Below, in pieces: positions 1 to 10,115 of a stretch of DNA of 64,000 nt. The DNA comes from Aquabacterium sp. GTDB lineage: Bacteria > Pseudomonadota > Gammaproteobacteria > Burkholderiales > Burkholderiaceae_C. The stretch's first letter is position 1. Every line of letters starts with the position of its first letter. The notes beneath the pieces are model-generated. The model saw only the letters and a list, made by a program, of their open reading frames with translations, was not told the DNA's origin and searched no databases. Location of the stretch: positions 186,001 through 250,000 of the forward strand of contig NZ_JAQSDR010000008.1 in NCBI RefSeq assembly GCF_029946005.1, given 5' to 3'. The translations under genes and the position numbers were made by a program.

Positions 1-221
1 TGTTGTACCGTCGAGGTGAATATGAGCGCGCACGCTTTTACATTCGCCGTGTGAACAACATTCCAGAGCAAATCACACCTGAGTCCATCTGGTTAGGTGC
101 GCGTGTCGAGAATCGCATGGGCAACGTGGGTGGCCGCGATGAGCTGGCCGGGATTTTGCGCAGCCGCTTCCCCAATTCGCGCGAAGCCACGGCGTTGGAG
201 TTGGGGCGTTTCGATGAGTGA
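1..221 (+). CDS. pilF: Type IV pilus biogenesis/stability protein PilF (PilW), C-terminal part
   Basis: The frame enters from the window edge, so only about the last 72 residues are present. They have the helical, Arg/Tyr/Leu-rich pattern of TPR repeats (RGEYERARFYIRRVN). PilF is an outer-membrane lipoprotein that helps the PilQ secretin assemble for type IV pili. The fragment is short, so the call leans on context: pilF-rodZ-ispG-hisS is the usual order in Burkholderiales. Its stop overlaps the next gene by eight bases (ATGAGTGA), which suggests translational coupling. Confidence 0.72.
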   Translation, partial: LYRRGEYERARFYIRRVNNIPEQITPESIWLGARVENRMGNVGGRDELAGILRSRFPNSREATALELGRFDE

Positions 222-1128
222 TCCCACTGCGTTCAGCGCAAGCTCCCCCTTGGGTGCCAAAGCGGGCGACTTGCTGCGTGGAGCCCGGCAGGCTCAGAAC
301 CTGGAAATCGATGCTTTGGCCTCGATGATCAAGGTTACTCCGGCCAAGCTCGAGGCGCTTGAAAGCGGTCGACATGATCAATTGCCCGATGCCAATTTCA
401 CGCGTGCGCTGGCGATGACGGTGTGTCGCAGCCTGAAGATCGATCCGGCGCCTGTGTTGGCTGCTTTGCCTGCGGCCCAGGCCATTCCCTTGTCACCGCA
501 AAAGCCCGCTTTGAACCAACCGTTCAAGGAGTCGCGCGGTGCCAATTTGTCTTTTGATTCCGGCGAGTCGTTTGATTTAAAAGCCTTGCTCAAGCCGCAA
601 TGGCTGGCGCCAATCGTGCTGCTGTTGGCTTCGCTGGTGGTCTATTTCATGCCTGACACTGTTCAGTGGCCGCGTTGGGCTCTGCCAAGCCAGCAACCGG
701 TGGCCGCCGACACGGTGGCTGCGCCCGCATCGGTGCCAGAGGCTCCCTCGCCCTCGATCGAGGCGGTCAGCTCCCCTGCGGTGGTGCCTTCGCCATCCGA
801 GGCTCCTGCCTCATCGGCCGTACCCGACTTGGCCGCCTCTGCGGCCGCGGCTGAGGCGCCACTGCTCGCCACGTCATCCCCAGTCAGTGCGGGTGATGGG
901 GCTTTGGTGCTCAAAAGCAGTCGAGCTGCCTGGGTCGAGATTCGCGATGGCAAGGGAGTCTTGCTGTCCCGTCACCTCAAAGAGGGTGAAACCGTCGAGT
1001 TGACGGGCATGCCACCTTTCAAGCTGCACCTTGGAAACTCTTCGGCCCTGGGCGTGATCTACCAAGGCCAGCCGGTTGAACTGACCCCTCACACACGCAA
1101 CAATGTCGCGCGGCTTGAACTGAAATGA
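214..1128 (+). CDS. rodZ: RodZ-like cytoskeleton/cell-shape protein with HTH domain
   Basis: 304 residues. An N-terminal Cro-type helix-turn-helix (about residues 15-75) is followed by a linker, one membrane segment (about 130-147, [18 protein letters not shown]), an Ala/Pro/Ser-rich periplasmic linker and a C-terminal DUF4115-like beta domain ([17 protein letters not shown]). This is the RodZ layout, an MreB-binding inner-membrane protein that maintains rod shape. I chose ATG 214 because it overlaps the pilF stop; upstream in-frame codons would add unrelated sequence read from inside pilF. The end overlaps ispG by ATGA. Confidence 0.85.
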   Translation: MSDPTAFSASSPLGAKAGDLLRGARQAQNLEIDALASMIKVTPAKLEALESGRHDQLPDANFTRALAMTVCRSLKIDPAPVLAALPAAQAIPLSPQKPALNQPFKESRGANLSFDSGESFDLKALLKPQWLAPIVLLLASLVVYFMPDTVQWPRWALPSQQPVAADTVAAPASVPEAPSPSIEAVSSPAVVPSPSEAPASSAVPDLAASAAAAEAPLLATSSPVSAGDGALVLKSSRAAWVEIRDGKGVLLSRHLKEGETVELTGMPPFKLHLGNSSALGVIYQGQPVELTPHTRNNVARLELK

Positions 1129-2405
1129 ACGACTTTTCCTCTTCTTTGGACAGCCCGATCGAGGTCGCCAGACCAGCATCACGGCGCTCGCGTCAGGCCC
1201 GCGTCGTCTGGGGGCAGCGTGTCGTGACCATCGGGGGTGATGCCCCCGTTTGCGTGCAGTCCATGACGAACACCGACACGGTCGATGTCATTGGCACGGC
1301 CATCCAAGTCAAGGAGCTGGCGATTGCCGGCTCCGAGCTTGTGCGCATCACGGTCAACACGCCGGAGGCCGCCGAAGCCGTGCCACACATCCGCGAGCAA
1401 CTCGACCGCATGGGCATCGACGTGCCCTTGGTGGGCGATTTCCACTACAACGGTCACCGCCTGCTGACCGACTACCCCGAGTGCGCCAAGACCTTGTCCA
1501 AGTACCGGATCAACCCGGGCAATGTGGGCAAAGGCGACAAACGCGACAAGCAGTTCGCGCAGATGATCGAGGCCGCACTCAAGTACGACAAGGTCGTGCG
1601 CATCGGCGTCAACTGGGGCAGTCTGGACCAGGAACTGATGGCCTCGCTGATGGACGAAAACGCCCGGCGCGCTCAGCCCTGGACCACCCAGCAGGTGATG
1701 TACCAAGCCCTGATCAATTCGGCGCTTGAGTCGGCTCAGGCCGCCCGTGAATTAGGCATGGCGCCCGAGCAGATCATCTTGTCTTGCAAGGTCAGCGGTG
1801 TACAGGATCTCATCAGCGTCTACCGGGGTTTGGCTCAGCGCTGCGACTACCCCCTGCACCTGGGTTTGACCGAAGCTGGCATGGGCACCAAAGGCACGGT
1901 GGCATCGGCAGCCGCGCTGTCGGTGCTGATGCAAGAGGGCATTGGCGACACCATCCGCGTCTCCCTCACGCCCCAGCCCGGCGAGTCGCGCACACAAGAA
2001 GTCGTGGTGGCGCTTGAGATCTTGCAAGCCTTGGGCTTGCGCACCTTCGTGCCCAGCGTCACCGCCTGTCCGGGCTGTGGCCGCACCACCAGCACCACCT
2101 TCCAGGAACTGGCCAAGCAGATCGATGACTTCCTGCGTGCCCAGATGCCTGTCTGGCGCGTCAAGTACCCCGGCGTCGAAAACATGAAGGTGGCCGTGAT
2201 GGGTTGCATCGTCAACGGCCCCGGTGAAAGCAAGCATGCCGACATCGGCATCAGCCTGCCCGGCACTGGCGAAGCACCCGCTGCGCCGGTGTTCATTGAT
2301 GGCGAGAAAGCCCTGACCCTGCGCGGCGACCGCATCGCCGATGACTTCCAGAAGCTGGTGCAAGACTACATCGATCGGCGTTTCGGCACAGCCATCCAGG
2401 CCTGA
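1125..2405 (+). CDS. ispG: 4-hydroxy-3-methylbut-2-enyl diphosphate synthase (IspG/GcpE)
   Basis: 426 residues. IspG is the iron-sulfur enzyme that converts MEcPP to HMBPP, the penultimate step of the MEP isoprenoid pathway. The N-terminal TIM barrel begins near [11 protein letters not shown]. The C-terminal 4Fe-4S domain shows [10 protein letters not shown] and [10 protein letters not shown], which carry the cluster cysteines and glutamate. The start overlaps the rodZ stop by four bases. The window also holds dxr of the same pathway near 22.4 kb, so the MEP route supplies isoprenoids, including the substrate used by UppS. Confidence 0.97.
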   Translation: MNDFSSSLDSPIEVARPASRRSRQARVVWGQRVVTIGGDAPVCVQSMTNTDTVDVIGTAIQVKELAIAGSELVRITVNTPEAAEAVPHIREQLDRMGIDVPLVGDFHYNGHRLLTDYPECAKTLSKYRINPGNVGKGDKRDKQFAQMIEAALKYDKVVRIGVNWGSLDQELMASLMDENARRAQPWTTQQVMYQALINSALESAQAARELGMAPEQIILSCKVSGVQDLISVYRGLAQRCDYPLHLGLTEAGMGTKGTVASAAALSVLMQEGIGDTIRVSLTPQPGESRTQEVVVALEILQALGLRTFVPSVTACPGCGRTTSTTFQELAKQIDDFLRAQMPVWRVKYPGVENMKVAVMGCIVNGPGESKHADIGISLPGTGEAPAAPVFIDGEKALTLRGDRIADDFQKLVQDYIDRRFGTAIQA

Positions 2406-2468
2406 TTTTCTTTCCCGGCGCAGGCTCTGCGCCGCTCTCTCACAGACACCGTCTCGACTTTCATTTTC

Positions 2469-3770
2469 ATGGCCGACATCCTCCAAGCCATCAAAGGCAT
2501 GAACGACATCCTGCCGCCCGAATCGGCGCGCTGGGAATGGCTCGAAGAAACCGTGCGCGCCCTCATGCGCCGCTACGGTTACAGCAATATCCGCACCCCC
2601 ATCGTCGAACCCACCGCGCTGTTCGTGCGCGGCCTGGGCGAGGTCACCGACATCGTCGAAAAGGAGATGTACTCCTTTGCCGACAGCCTCAATGGCGACA
2701 AGCTCACCTTGCGCCCCGAAGGCACCGCGGGCGTGGTGCGTGCCATGAACGAGCACAGCTTCTTGTATGAAGGCGGCAAGCGTCTGTTCTACATCGGCCC
2801 CATGTTCCGCCACGAGCGCCCGCAAAAAGGCCGCTACCGCCAGTTTCACCAGGTCGGCGCCGAGGCGTTGGGCTTCGCAGGCCCGGATGTCGATGCCGAG
2901 TTGATCCTGATGACCGTGGCCCTGTGGCGCGACCTGGGTTTGAACGTGGGCACGGATGTGCGCCTGGAGCTCAACAGCCTGGGCCAGCCTGAAGAGCGCC
3001 GCGCTCACCGCGAGGCCCTGATCAAGCACCTGGAGCAGCATGCCAGCTTGCTGGACGAAGACGCGCGCCGTCGCCTGCACAGCAACCCGCTGCGCATCCT
3101 CGATACCAAGAACCCGGCCATGCAGCCGGTGGTCGAGGCCGCCCCCAAGCTCATGGATTTCCTGGGCGAGGCTTCTTTGGCCCACTTCAATGCCGTCAAG
3201 CAGGTGCTGGACGCCGCCGGGGTGGTCTACAAGGTCAACCCGCGCCTGGTGCGTGGCATGGACTACTACAACCTCACCGTGTTCGAGTGGGTCACCGATC
3301 GCCTGGGCGCGCAAGGCACCATCTGTGGCGGCGGCCGCTACGATGGCCTGATCGAACAATTGGGCGGCAAGCCCGCACCCGCTGTGGGCTGGGGTCTGGG
3401 CATGGAGCGCTTGCTGCTCCTGTTGCAAGAACTGGGCATCGAGTCACCGTCCACTGCGCCTGACGCTGTCGCGCTGGTGTTCGCGGGCACACCCCTGTCC
3501 ACCGTGATGAGCACCGTCGAAGCACTGCGCCAGGCAGGTGTCCGCGTCTTGCTCAATCCCGCAGGTAAAGATGGCCCCGCCAGCCCCAAGGCCCAGTTCA
3601 AGAAAGCCGATGCCAGTGGCGCCCTCTTCGCCCTGATCTTCGGCCCCGACGAGGTTGCCCAAGGGCAGGTCTCGGTCAAGCCCTTGCGCGACGGTGGCGA
3701 GCAAGTTGCGCGACCTCTCGCTCAGCCTGGGGAATGGGCGGCGTCATTGCTAGCCCATCGCCAGTCATAA
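2469..3770 (+). CDS. hisS: Histidyl-tRNA synthetase
   Basis: 433 residues, a class II aminoacyl-tRNA synthetase that charges tRNA-His. Motif 2 appears as [16 protein letters not shown]. The histidine-binding signatures are [15 protein letters not shown] and CGGGRYDGL, and motif 3 is [13 protein letters not shown]. The C-terminal anticodon-binding domain occupies roughly the last 100 residues. It lies 63 bases after ispG, in the conserved ispG-hisS order. The HisRS paralogue HisZ, which serves histidine synthesis, is at 11.4 kb, and tRNA-His itself is at 51.4 kb. Confidence 0.97.
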   Translation: MADILQAIKGMNDILPPESARWEWLEETVRALMRRYGYSNIRTPIVEPTALFVRGLGEVTDIVEKEMYSFADSLNGDKLTLRPEGTAGVVRAMNEHSFLYEGGKRLFYIGPMFRHERPQKGRYRQFHQVGAEALGFAGPDVDAELILMTVALWRDLGLNVGTDVRLELNSLGQPEERRAHREALIKHLEQHASLLDEDARRRLHSNPLRILDTKNPAMQPVVEAAPKLMDFLGEASLAHFNAVKQVLDAAGVVYKVNPRLVRGMDYYNLTVFEWVTDRLGAQGTICGGGRYDGLIEQLGGKPAPAVGWGLGMERLLLLLQELGIESPSTAPDAVALVFAGTPLSTVMSTVEALRQAGVRVLLNPAGKDGPASPKAQFKKADASGALFALIFGPDEVAQGQVSVKPLRDGGEQVARPLAQPGEWAASLLAHRQS

Positions 3771-3803
3771 TCCACCGCTTCCACCTACACCAATAAAAAC
3801 GTC

Positions 3804-4514
3804 ATGGCCACTTACGACCTTGAACAACAAGAGCAGCTTGATCAGGTCAAGCACTTCTGGAAACAGTACGGCAATCTGGTCACCTGGGTGCTGGTGCTGG
3901 CTCTGGGCGGCTATGCAGCATGGACCGGCTACCTGTACTGGCAGCAAAAGCTGTCTGTGGGGGCGGGAAGCCTGTACGAAGAGCTGGACCGTGCCGCCAG
4001 TGCCGGTGAAGTCGACAAGGCCGCTAAGGTGTTTGCCGACCTGAAGGACAGCTACGCTGGCACCACCTTTGCGGAGCAAGGCGCTTTGCTGGTCGCCAAG
4101 GTCGAGGTAAGCCGGCAAAAGCCTGAGTTGGCGCGAGCCAGCCTTCAGTGGTTGGTGGACAGCGGCAAAAATAAAGACTTGGTGGCCATCGGCCGCTTGC
4201 GCTTGGCTGGCTTAATGCTCGATGCAAAACAGCATGACGAGGCATTGAAGGTGTTGAGCGCCGAGATGCCCAAGGCCTACGCTGCCTTGATCGCCGATCG
4301 GCGTGGCGACATCCTGTTCGCGCAAGGCAAGAAAGAAGAAGCCGTCAAGGCCTACCAGGAAGCCTGGAAAGCTTTGCCTGCCACGGTTGACTACCGCCGT
4401 TTCGTGGAGGGCAAACTGACGGCTGCAGGCCAGGCGCCTCAGCCTCTGCAAGTGCCAAGCACCGGCGCTGCTGCGCCTTCGGGCATGCCGCCCGGCCTGG
4501 CCCCCACGAACTGA
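3804..4514 (+). CDS. YfgM-family TPR protein (ancillary SecYEG/periplasmic chaperone network)
   Basis: 236 residues. A short cytosolic N-terminus rich in Gln/Asp (DLEQQEQLDQVKHFWKQYGN) precedes one membrane segment (about 24-44), then a periplasmic TPR-like helical domain (DUF2133) to about residue 200 and a Pro/Ala-rich tail. YfgM in E. coli binds the SecYEG translocon with PpiD; a PpiD homologue lies near 49.4 kb. The gene sits between hisS and bamB, its standard place. Identification is by layout and context. Confidence 0.85.
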   Translation: MATYDLEQQEQLDQVKHFWKQYGNLVTWVLVLALGGYAAWTGYLYWQQKLSVGAGSLYEELDRAASAGEVDKAAKVFADLKDSYAGTTFAEQGALLVAKVEVSRQKPELARASLQWLVDSGKNKDLVAIGRLRLAGLMLDAKQHDEALKVLSAEMPKAYAALIADRRGDILFAQGKKEEAVKAYQEAWKALPATVDYRRFVEGKLTAAGQAPQPLQVPSTGAAAPSGMPPGLAPTN

Positions 4515-4536
4515 TTTCTCACCCGAACCTCTGTCC

Positions 4537-5679
4537 ATGGACCATCCTCTGACCATGACTCCTTTCCGACGCGCTCTTGGCGCCACGGCTTTGGCCGCCG
4601 CCGTTGCACTGTTGTCGGCTTGTGGCTCGACCAAGCCTAAGCCCGCATCACTTGAGACCTTCACCCCGACCCAGGCCATCACCACGGTCTGGAGCAAGCG
4701 CCTGGGATCGATGGATGGTCCCGCCTCCCTGGCTGTGACCAAGGGTGCGGTGACCTGGGCTGCCACCGATGGGCAAATTTTGTCGGTGGATGTCAAAACT
4801 GGCCAGGAACGCTGGCGTGCCCAAGCCAACGCCAAGCTCAGCGCTGCGGTGGGCAGCGATGGCCGCTATGCTGCGGTGGTCACCACCGACAATGAGCTGA
4901 TCACCTTTGACCAAGGCAAAGTCCTGTGGCGCGAGCGCCTACCAGGCCGTGTCATCACCGCACCCCTGGTAGCCGGTGAGCGCGTTTTTGTGCAAAGCGT
5001 GGACCGGAGCGTGCGCGCCTATGACGTCCTGGACGGCCGCTGGCTCTGGAATTACCAGCGCCCTGGTGGCGATCCCTTGTCGCTGTCCACGCCTGGCCTG
5101 TTGTCCGCCTTCCGCGACACCTTGGTGGTGGGGCAGGGTGCCCGTTTCGTGGGTCTGGATCCTTTGAAGGGGGCCCCCCGTTTCGATTTCAGCGTTGGTA
5201 CGCCGCGTGGCACCAATGAAGTCGAGCGTCTGGCCGACCTGGTTGGCCCCGGCGCCCGTGCGGACGATGAAATCTGTGTTCGCGCTTTCCAGCTGTCGGT
5301 GGCTTGTATCGAGATGAATCGCGGCAGTTTGCGCTGGTCACGCCCTCAGTCGGGCACCCAGGCCGTGGCCGCCGACGAGACCTCCGTGGTGGGCGCGGAC
5401 GGCGCCGACCGCCTGACCTCCTGGCGCACAGAAAACGGTGAAATCCGCTGGCGCGTTGACCGTTTCACCCACCGCAAGCTGAGCGCTCCGGCTGTTTGGG
5501 GCAGGCTGATCGCCGTGGCCGATGGCGACGGACAGTTGCACATCCTGGCCTCGGACGACGGCCGTACCGTGGCGCGCATTTCCCTGGACAACCCCTTGAG
5601 CGCCGCCCCGGTGGTCTCCGACGGCCTGCTGTTGCTCGCCACCCGTTCCGGCACGCTTTACGCTTTGCGTGCCAATTAA
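4537..5679 (+). CDS. bamB: Outer membrane assembly lipoprotein BamB
   Basis: 380 residues from ATG 4537; ATG 4555 (MTPFRRALGATALAAAV) gives a more compact signal peptide and may be the true start. A lipobox, LLSACGS, marks the lipidated Cys. The body has the repeated beta-propeller strands of a PQQ-like WD fold (SVDVKTGQERW, AYDVLDGRWLWNY, SWRTENGEIRW). BamB is a subunit of the BAM complex that inserts beta-barrel proteins with BamA, encoded at 25.0 kb. It is followed 18 bases later by der, as is usual in proteobacteria. Confidence 0.93.
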   Translation: MDHPLTMTPFRRALGATALAAAVALLSACGSTKPKPASLETFTPTQAITTVWSKRLGSMDGPASLAVTKGAVTWAATDGQILSVDVKTGQERWRAQANAKLSAAVGSDGRYAAVVTTDNELITFDQGKVLWRERLPGRVITAPLVAGERVFVQSVDRSVRAYDVLDGRWLWNYQRPGGDPLSLSTPGLLSAFRDTLVVGQGARFVGLDPLKGAPRFDFSVGTPRGTNEVERLADLVGPGARADDEICVRAFQLSVACIEMNRGSLRWSRPQSGTQAVAADETSVVGADGADRLTSWRTENGEIRWRVDRFTHRKLSAPAVWGRLIAVADGDGQLHILASDDGRTVARISLDNPLSAAPVVSDGLLLLATRSGTLYALRAN

Positions 5680-5697
5680 AAGTTTCCCTGGAGTTTC

Positions 5698-7038
5698 ATG
5701 AAACCTGTCATTGCGTTGGTCGGACGACCCAACGTCGGCAAATCGACGTTGTTCAACCGCCTGACCAAAAGCCGCGATGCGATCGTGGCCGACTTCGCCG
5801 GGCTGACCCGCGACCGCCACTACGGTGAAGGCCGGCTGGGCTCGCGCGAGTTCCTTGTCATCGACACCGGTGGCTTCGAGCCGGACTGCACTGAAGGCAT
5901 CTTCAAGGAGATGGCCAAGCAGACTCGCCAGGCCGTGGCCGAGGCCGATGCCGTCGTCTTCGTGGTTGATGCCCGGGGTGGCTTGTCTGCTCAGGACCAC
6001 GACATCGCCCGCTACCTGCGCACGGCCAACAAAAAGGTGCTGCTGGCCGCCAACAAGGCCGAAGGCATGCAGGAAGGTGTGCATCTGGCCGAGTTTTTCG
6101 AGTTGGGCATCGGCGATCCGATCCCCATTTCGTCCGCGCACGGGCAGGGCATTCGCAGCCTGCTCGACATGGCGCTGGACGACTTCTTCGGGGATGAGGA
6201 AGACGAGGACGAGGCGGTTGAAATCGATGTCAATGCCCCGATCAAGCTGGCCGTGGCAGGGCGCCCCAACGTGGGCAAATCCACCCTGATCAACACCTGG
6301 CTGGGGGAAGAGCGCCTGGTGGCCTTTGACATGCCCGGCACCACCCGCGACGCCATCAGCGTGCCTTTTGAGCGCGAAGGGCAACGCTTTGAGTTGATCG
6401 ACACCGCTGGCCTGCGCCGCAAGGGCAAAGTGTTTGAAGCGATCGAGAAATTTTCCGTCGTCAAAACCCTGCAAGCCATCTCCGACGCCAACGTGGTCCT
6501 GTTGCTGCTGGATGCCACACAAGGCGTCACCGACCAGGATGCCCACATCGCCGGCTTCATCCTTGAATCAGGCCGCGCCGTGGTCCTGGCCATCAACAAG
6601 TGGGATGCGGTGGACAGCTACCAGCGCGAACTGTTGGCCCGATCCATCGAGACCCGCCTGGCCTTCTTGAAATTCGCGCCGATCTTGCACATTTCGGCCA
6701 TCAAGCGCCAAGGCTTGGGCCCGGTCTGGAAATCGATCGCCGACGCCTGGTCTTCGGCCACGCGGAAAATGCCCACGCCGATTTTGACGCGCCTGCTGCT
6801 GGAGGCTGTTGAATTCCAGCAGCCCAAGCGGGGCGGCATTTCGCGTCCAAAACTGCGTTACGCGCACCAAGGTGGCCAAAATCCGCCCATCATCGTCATC
6901 CACGGCAACTCGCTGGAACACCTCACGGACTCCTACAAGCGGTACCTGGAAGCCCGTTTCAGGGCGCATTTCAAGCTTACCGGCACGCCCTTGCGCATCC
7001 AGACGAAATCGTCCAGCAATCCGTTCGTCGATAAATAG
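5698..7038 (+). CDS. der: Ribosome-biogenesis GTPase Der (EngA)
   Basis: 446 residues with two tandem G domains, the hallmark of Der. Each has a P-loop GRPNVGKST (near residue 8 and near residue 188), a DTAG-type G3 (DTGG in the first, DTAG in the second) and NK.D-type G4 motifs (NKAE, NKWD). An acidic linker ([11 protein letters not shown]) separates the domains, and a KH-like domain ends the protein. Der acts in 50S subunit maturation. Confidence 0.97.
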   Translation: MKPVIALVGRPNVGKSTLFNRLTKSRDAIVADFAGLTRDRHYGEGRLGSREFLVIDTGGFEPDCTEGIFKEMAKQTRQAVAEADAVVFVVDARGGLSAQDHDIARYLRTANKKVLLAANKAEGMQEGVHLAEFFELGIGDPIPISSAHGQGIRSLLDMALDDFFGDEEDEDEAVEIDVNAPIKLAVAGRPNVGKSTLINTWLGEERLVAFDMPGTTRDAISVPFEREGQRFELIDTAGLRRKGKVFEAIEKFSVVKTLQAISDANVVLLLLDATQGVTDQDAHIAGFILESGRAVVLAINKWDAVDSYQRELLARSIETRLAFLKFAPILHISAIKRQGLGPVWKSIADAWSSATRKMPTPILTRLLLEAVEFQQPKRGGISRPKLRYAHQGGQNPPIIVIHGNSLEHLTDSYKRYLEARFRAHFKLTGTPLRIQTKSSSNPFVDK

Positions 7039-7134
7039 CAGTCTCTTTACCCCGCTTCACAATCCCTTCACCGATCAGGCGTAAGGGGCTGTGTTAAGGT
7101 GTCAAGTCCGAAACTTTTCAACACGGAGCATATC

Positions 7135-7380
7135 GTGAGCAACAAAGGGCAACTCCTACAAGACCCCTTCTTGAATCTCTTGCGCAGAGAACATGTGCCG
7201 GTGTCCATTTATTTGGTCAACGGCATCAAACTCCAGGGACACATCGAGTCGTTTGACCAATACGTGGTGCTGCTTCGCAACACGGTCACCCAAATGGTCT
7301 ACAAGCACGCGATTTCGACCGTCGTGCCTGGCCGTGCGGTGAATTTTCACGCCAACGACTCTACCGAAGACGCGGCCTGA
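7135..7380 (+). CDS. hfq: RNA chaperone Hfq
   Basis: 81 residues from GTG 7135. The Sm1 and Sm2 motifs are intact ([20 protein letters not shown], and [11 protein letters not shown] with the YKHA signature). Hfq hexamers pair small RNAs with mRNAs. I chose GTG 7135 because GGAG lies 6 bases upstream and the protein then begins [11 protein letters not shown] as in homologues; a longer in-frame start at GTG 7099 would add 12 residues not typical of Hfq. The order der-hfq-hflX-hflK-hflC is conserved. Confidence 0.96.
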   Translation: MSNKGQLLQDPFLNLLRREHVPVSIYLVNGIKLQGHIESFDQYVVLLRNTVTQMVYKHAISTVVPGRAVNFHANDSTEDAA

Positions 7381-7444
7381 TTTTGTCAGCCATGTCTTCT
7401 CGCTCATCCAGCACCGATCCGTCTTGCATTGACGCACCGACGCC

Positions 7445-8707
7445 TTGACATCCTCATCGCAGTCTGTGCAAAAACTCTCCGATGCACCTCGGGTCGTGCT
7501 GGTGGGCGTCGATTTTGGGCCGGGATCGTCCTTTGATCCCACCCTTGACGAGCTTGCCTTGCTGGCTGAATCCGCGGGCGATCAGCCCGTCGAAAAAGTC
7601 ACGGCCAAACGCAAGGCGCCCGACCCCGCTTTTTTTGTCGGCTCGGGCAAGGCCAATGAGATCAAAGAATTGGTCACGCTGCATCAAGCGCAGGCTGTGA
7701 TCTTTGACCAGGCGATTTCTCCCGCTCAACAACGCAACCTTGAGCGCCACCTTGGCGTTGAGGTTTTGGACCGCACTGGTTTGATCCTCGAGATCTTCGG
7801 TGCGCGTGCCAGAAGCCACGAGGGCAAGCTGCAAGTCGAGCTGGCCCGCCTGAAATACCTCTCCACCCGCCTGGTTCGTCGCTGGTCTCACCTGGAGCGC
7901 CAACGCGGTGGCGCCGGCATGCGCGGCGGCCCTGGCGAAACTCAGATCGAGCTGGACCGACGCATGATCGATCAGCGCATCAAATCGCTGAAAGAGCAAC
8001 TGGTCAAGGTCAAGCGCCAGCGCAACACCCAGCGTCGCTCACGTGAACGCACGGGCACTTTCCGCGTGTCGCTGGTGGGCTACACCAACGCGGGCAAGTC
8101 GACCTTGTTCAACGCCTTCACCAAAGCGGGCACCTACGCGGCCGACCAGTTGTTCGCCACGCTGGACACCACCACGCGCCAGTTCTACCTGGCCCAGGCG
8201 CAGCGCAGTGTCACCTTGTCCGACACCGTGGGTTTCATCCGCGACCTGCCGCACACCCTGGTGGAGTCTTTCGAGGCGACCTTGCAGGAAGCGACCGAGG
8301 CCGACTTGCTGCTGCACGTGGTGGATGCCGCTAGCCCCGTGCTGATGGAGCAACTCACCGAAGTGATCCGCGTGCTCGGCGACATCGGAGCGGCCGACAT
8401 TCCCCAAGTGCTGGTCTTCAACAAGTGCGATTGCCTGCCCGAGCACCAGCAGCCCCGGCACACGTTGGATGTGTTCGAGCTGCCTTCCGGTCGCCGTTGC
8501 CTGCGCGTTTTCGTCAGCGCTTTGCGCGGGCAGGGGCTGGACGTGTTGCGGCAAGTCATTGCCGAAGCCGCTTTGAACGGCCTGGGCGAAGACCCTGGTG
8601 CGTTTCCCGGTTTGCAAAGCCCATTCACAATGCACAATTCCCACAATTCTCAGCAGGAGCCCGATGCCGGACTCCTGGAAACTCCTTCGACGACTGTCCA
8701 ATCATGA
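7445..8707 (+). CDS. hflX: GTPase HflX
   Basis: 420 residues. An N-terminal HflX domain (VVLVGVDFG... AVIFDQAISPAQQRNLE) is followed by the GGxGxxGPGETQ motif (GGAGMRGGPGETQIELDRR), a coiled region and the G domain with P-loop GYTNAGKST and DTVGFIRDLPH. HflX binds the 50S subunit and splits stalled ribosomes after stress. No in-frame ATG lies near the start; TTG 7445 or GTG 7466 are the candidates, so the exact start is uncertain. The stop overlaps hflK by four bases. Confidence 0.95.
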   Translation: MTSSSQSVQKLSDAPRVVLVGVDFGPGSSFDPTLDELALLAESAGDQPVEKVTAKRKAPDPAFFVGSGKANEIKELVTLHQAQAVIFDQAISPAQQRNLERHLGVEVLDRTGLILEIFGARARSHEGKLQVELARLKYLSTRLVRRWSHLERQRGGAGMRGGPGETQIELDRRMIDQRIKSLKEQLVKVKRQRNTQRRSRERTGTFRVSLVGYTNAGKSTLFNAFTKAGTYAADQLFATLDTTTRQFYLAQAQRSVTLSDTVGFIRDLPHTLVESFEATLQEATEADLLLHVVDAASPVLMEQLTEVIRVLGDIGAADIPQVLVFNKCDCLPEHQQPRHTLDVFELPSGRRCLRVFVSALRGQGLDVLRQVIAEAALNGLGEDPGAFPGLQSPFTMHNSHNSQQEPDAGLLETPSTTVQS

Positions 8708-10092
8708 ACATGCAATCCCTGGAGCCAGGCCAAGTGCCTGAAAACCCTCGTCAGCCAGCCTTGAGTGTGTTGGCTGCTGCGGCTCAATTGTCCGCTGGCA
8801 CTGGTCGGCGGCTGGGCTGGCTTGGCCTCCGAGCGCTCAAGCTCGCTTTGCCGCAATCAGCCGGGTCACAAGTGGTCTACAACAATGGCCGCAATGAAGG
8901 CCCGCCCGATCTTGACGAACTGTGGCGAGACTTCAACCGCAAGCTCAGCGGCTTGTTCGCAGGCAAAGGCGGCGGTGACAGTAGCAACAACAACAGTTCT
9001 GGTGGCGGCTTGTCCCCCGATGGCAACAACGCTGGCATCGGCATTGGTTTGATTGCGGGCTTGGTGGCCTTGATTTGGCTGGGCAGCGGCTTCTTCATTG
9101 TTCAGGAAGGCCAGCAGGCCGTGGTGATGTCCTTCGGGCGTTTCAGCCACACCGCCGAAGCCGGCTTCCAATGGCGCGCGCCATACCCCTTTCAGAGCCA
9201 CGAAATCGTCAACCTGACCCAATTGCGGTCGATCGACGTGGGCACCAATTCGGTGATGCAGGCGACTGGTTCACGCGAGTCCTCCATGCTGACCCGTGAC
9301 GAGAACATCGTCGACATCCGCTTCACGGTTCAATACCGCTTGAGCGATGCCCGACAGTACCTGTTCGAGAACCGCAGTTCCGATGAAGCCGTGGCCCAGG
9401 CCGCCGAATCGGCCGTGCGCGAAATCGTGGGCAACAGCACCATGGACTCGGTGCTCTATGAGCAGCGCGACGCCATTGCTGCCGAACTGGTCAAGTCCAT
9501 TCAGGCCCAGGTCAACAAGGTCAATGCCGGTGTCATCATCGCCAACGTCAACGTGCAAAGCGTGCAGGCGCCTGAGCCGGTGCAGGCCGCTTTCGATGAT
9601 GCCTTCAAGGCTGGTGCTGACCGCGAGCGTGCCAAGAACGAAGGACAGGCCTACGCCAATGACGTGATTCCCAAGGCGCAAGGCACCGCCGCCCGGCTTC
9701 GGGAAGAGGCCGCGGCTTACTCTGCCAACGTCGTGGCACACGCCGAAGGTGATGCGCAGCGCTTCAAGTCGGTGTTGACCGAGTACCAGAAGGCGCCTGG
9801 CGTGACGCGCGATCGCCTCTACATCGATGCGATGCAGCAGGTGTATGGCAATGTGACTAAGGTCATGGTGGACTCTCGCTCCGGTTCCAACTTGCTTTAT
9901 TTGCCGTTGGACAAGATTGTGCAGATGAGTGCTGCTTCGGGCAATGCGCCAGGCGCAACGTCTACCAGTACGCCAGCCACCAATGGCAATGCGGCGGTTG
10001 CCGAGACTGGCAGTGCTGCTGCCGCAGGTGGCCCCCCCCTCGCAACAGACCCCCGATCACGTGACGGCTTGCGCAGCCGTGACAGTCGCTGA
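8704..10092 (+). CDS. hflK: FtsH protease modulator HflK
   Basis: 462 residues from ATG 8704, which overlaps hflX. The recognisable family begins at NEGPPDLDELWRDFNRKLSG (about residue 62), then a Gly/Asn-rich stretch, one membrane segment (GIGIGLIAGLVALIWLGSGF) and an SPFH/band-7 domain, and ends in an Ala/Gly/Thr tail. HflK and HflC form a large periplasmic cage around FtsH. The first 60 residues have no obvious family counterpart; a GTG at about 8872, just before the conserved block, is an alternative start. Confidence 0.93.
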   Translation: MNMQSLEPGQVPENPRQPALSVLAAAAQLSAGTGRRLGWLGLRALKLALPQSAGSQVVYNNGRNEGPPDLDELWRDFNRKLSGLFAGKGGGDSSNNNSSGGGLSPDGNNAGIGIGLIAGLVALIWLGSGFFIVQEGQQAVVMSFGRFSHTAEAGFQWRAPYPFQSHEIVNLTQLRSIDVGTNSVMQATGSRESSMLTRDENIVDIRFTVQYRLSDARQYLFENRSSDEAVAQAAESAVREIVGNSTMDSVLYEQRDAIAAELVKSIQAQVNKVNAGVIIANVNVQSVQAPEPVQAAFDDAFKAGADRERAKNEGQAYANDVIPKAQGTAARLREEAAAYSANVVAHAEGDAQRFKSVLTEYQKAPGVTRDRLYIDAMQQVYGNVTKVMVDSRSGSNLLYLPLDKIVQMSAASGNAPGATSTSTPATNGNAAVAETGSAAAAGGPPLATDPRSRDGLRSRDSR

Positions 10093-10115
10093 ATGTCAAA
10101 GGCAAGGAACCTGAC

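Noticed and set aside
1752-3428. A 558-codon minus-strand frame across ispG and hisS
   Set aside because: It spans two well-supported plus-strand genes and their intergenic gap and has no recognisable domain; it is an antisense shadow.
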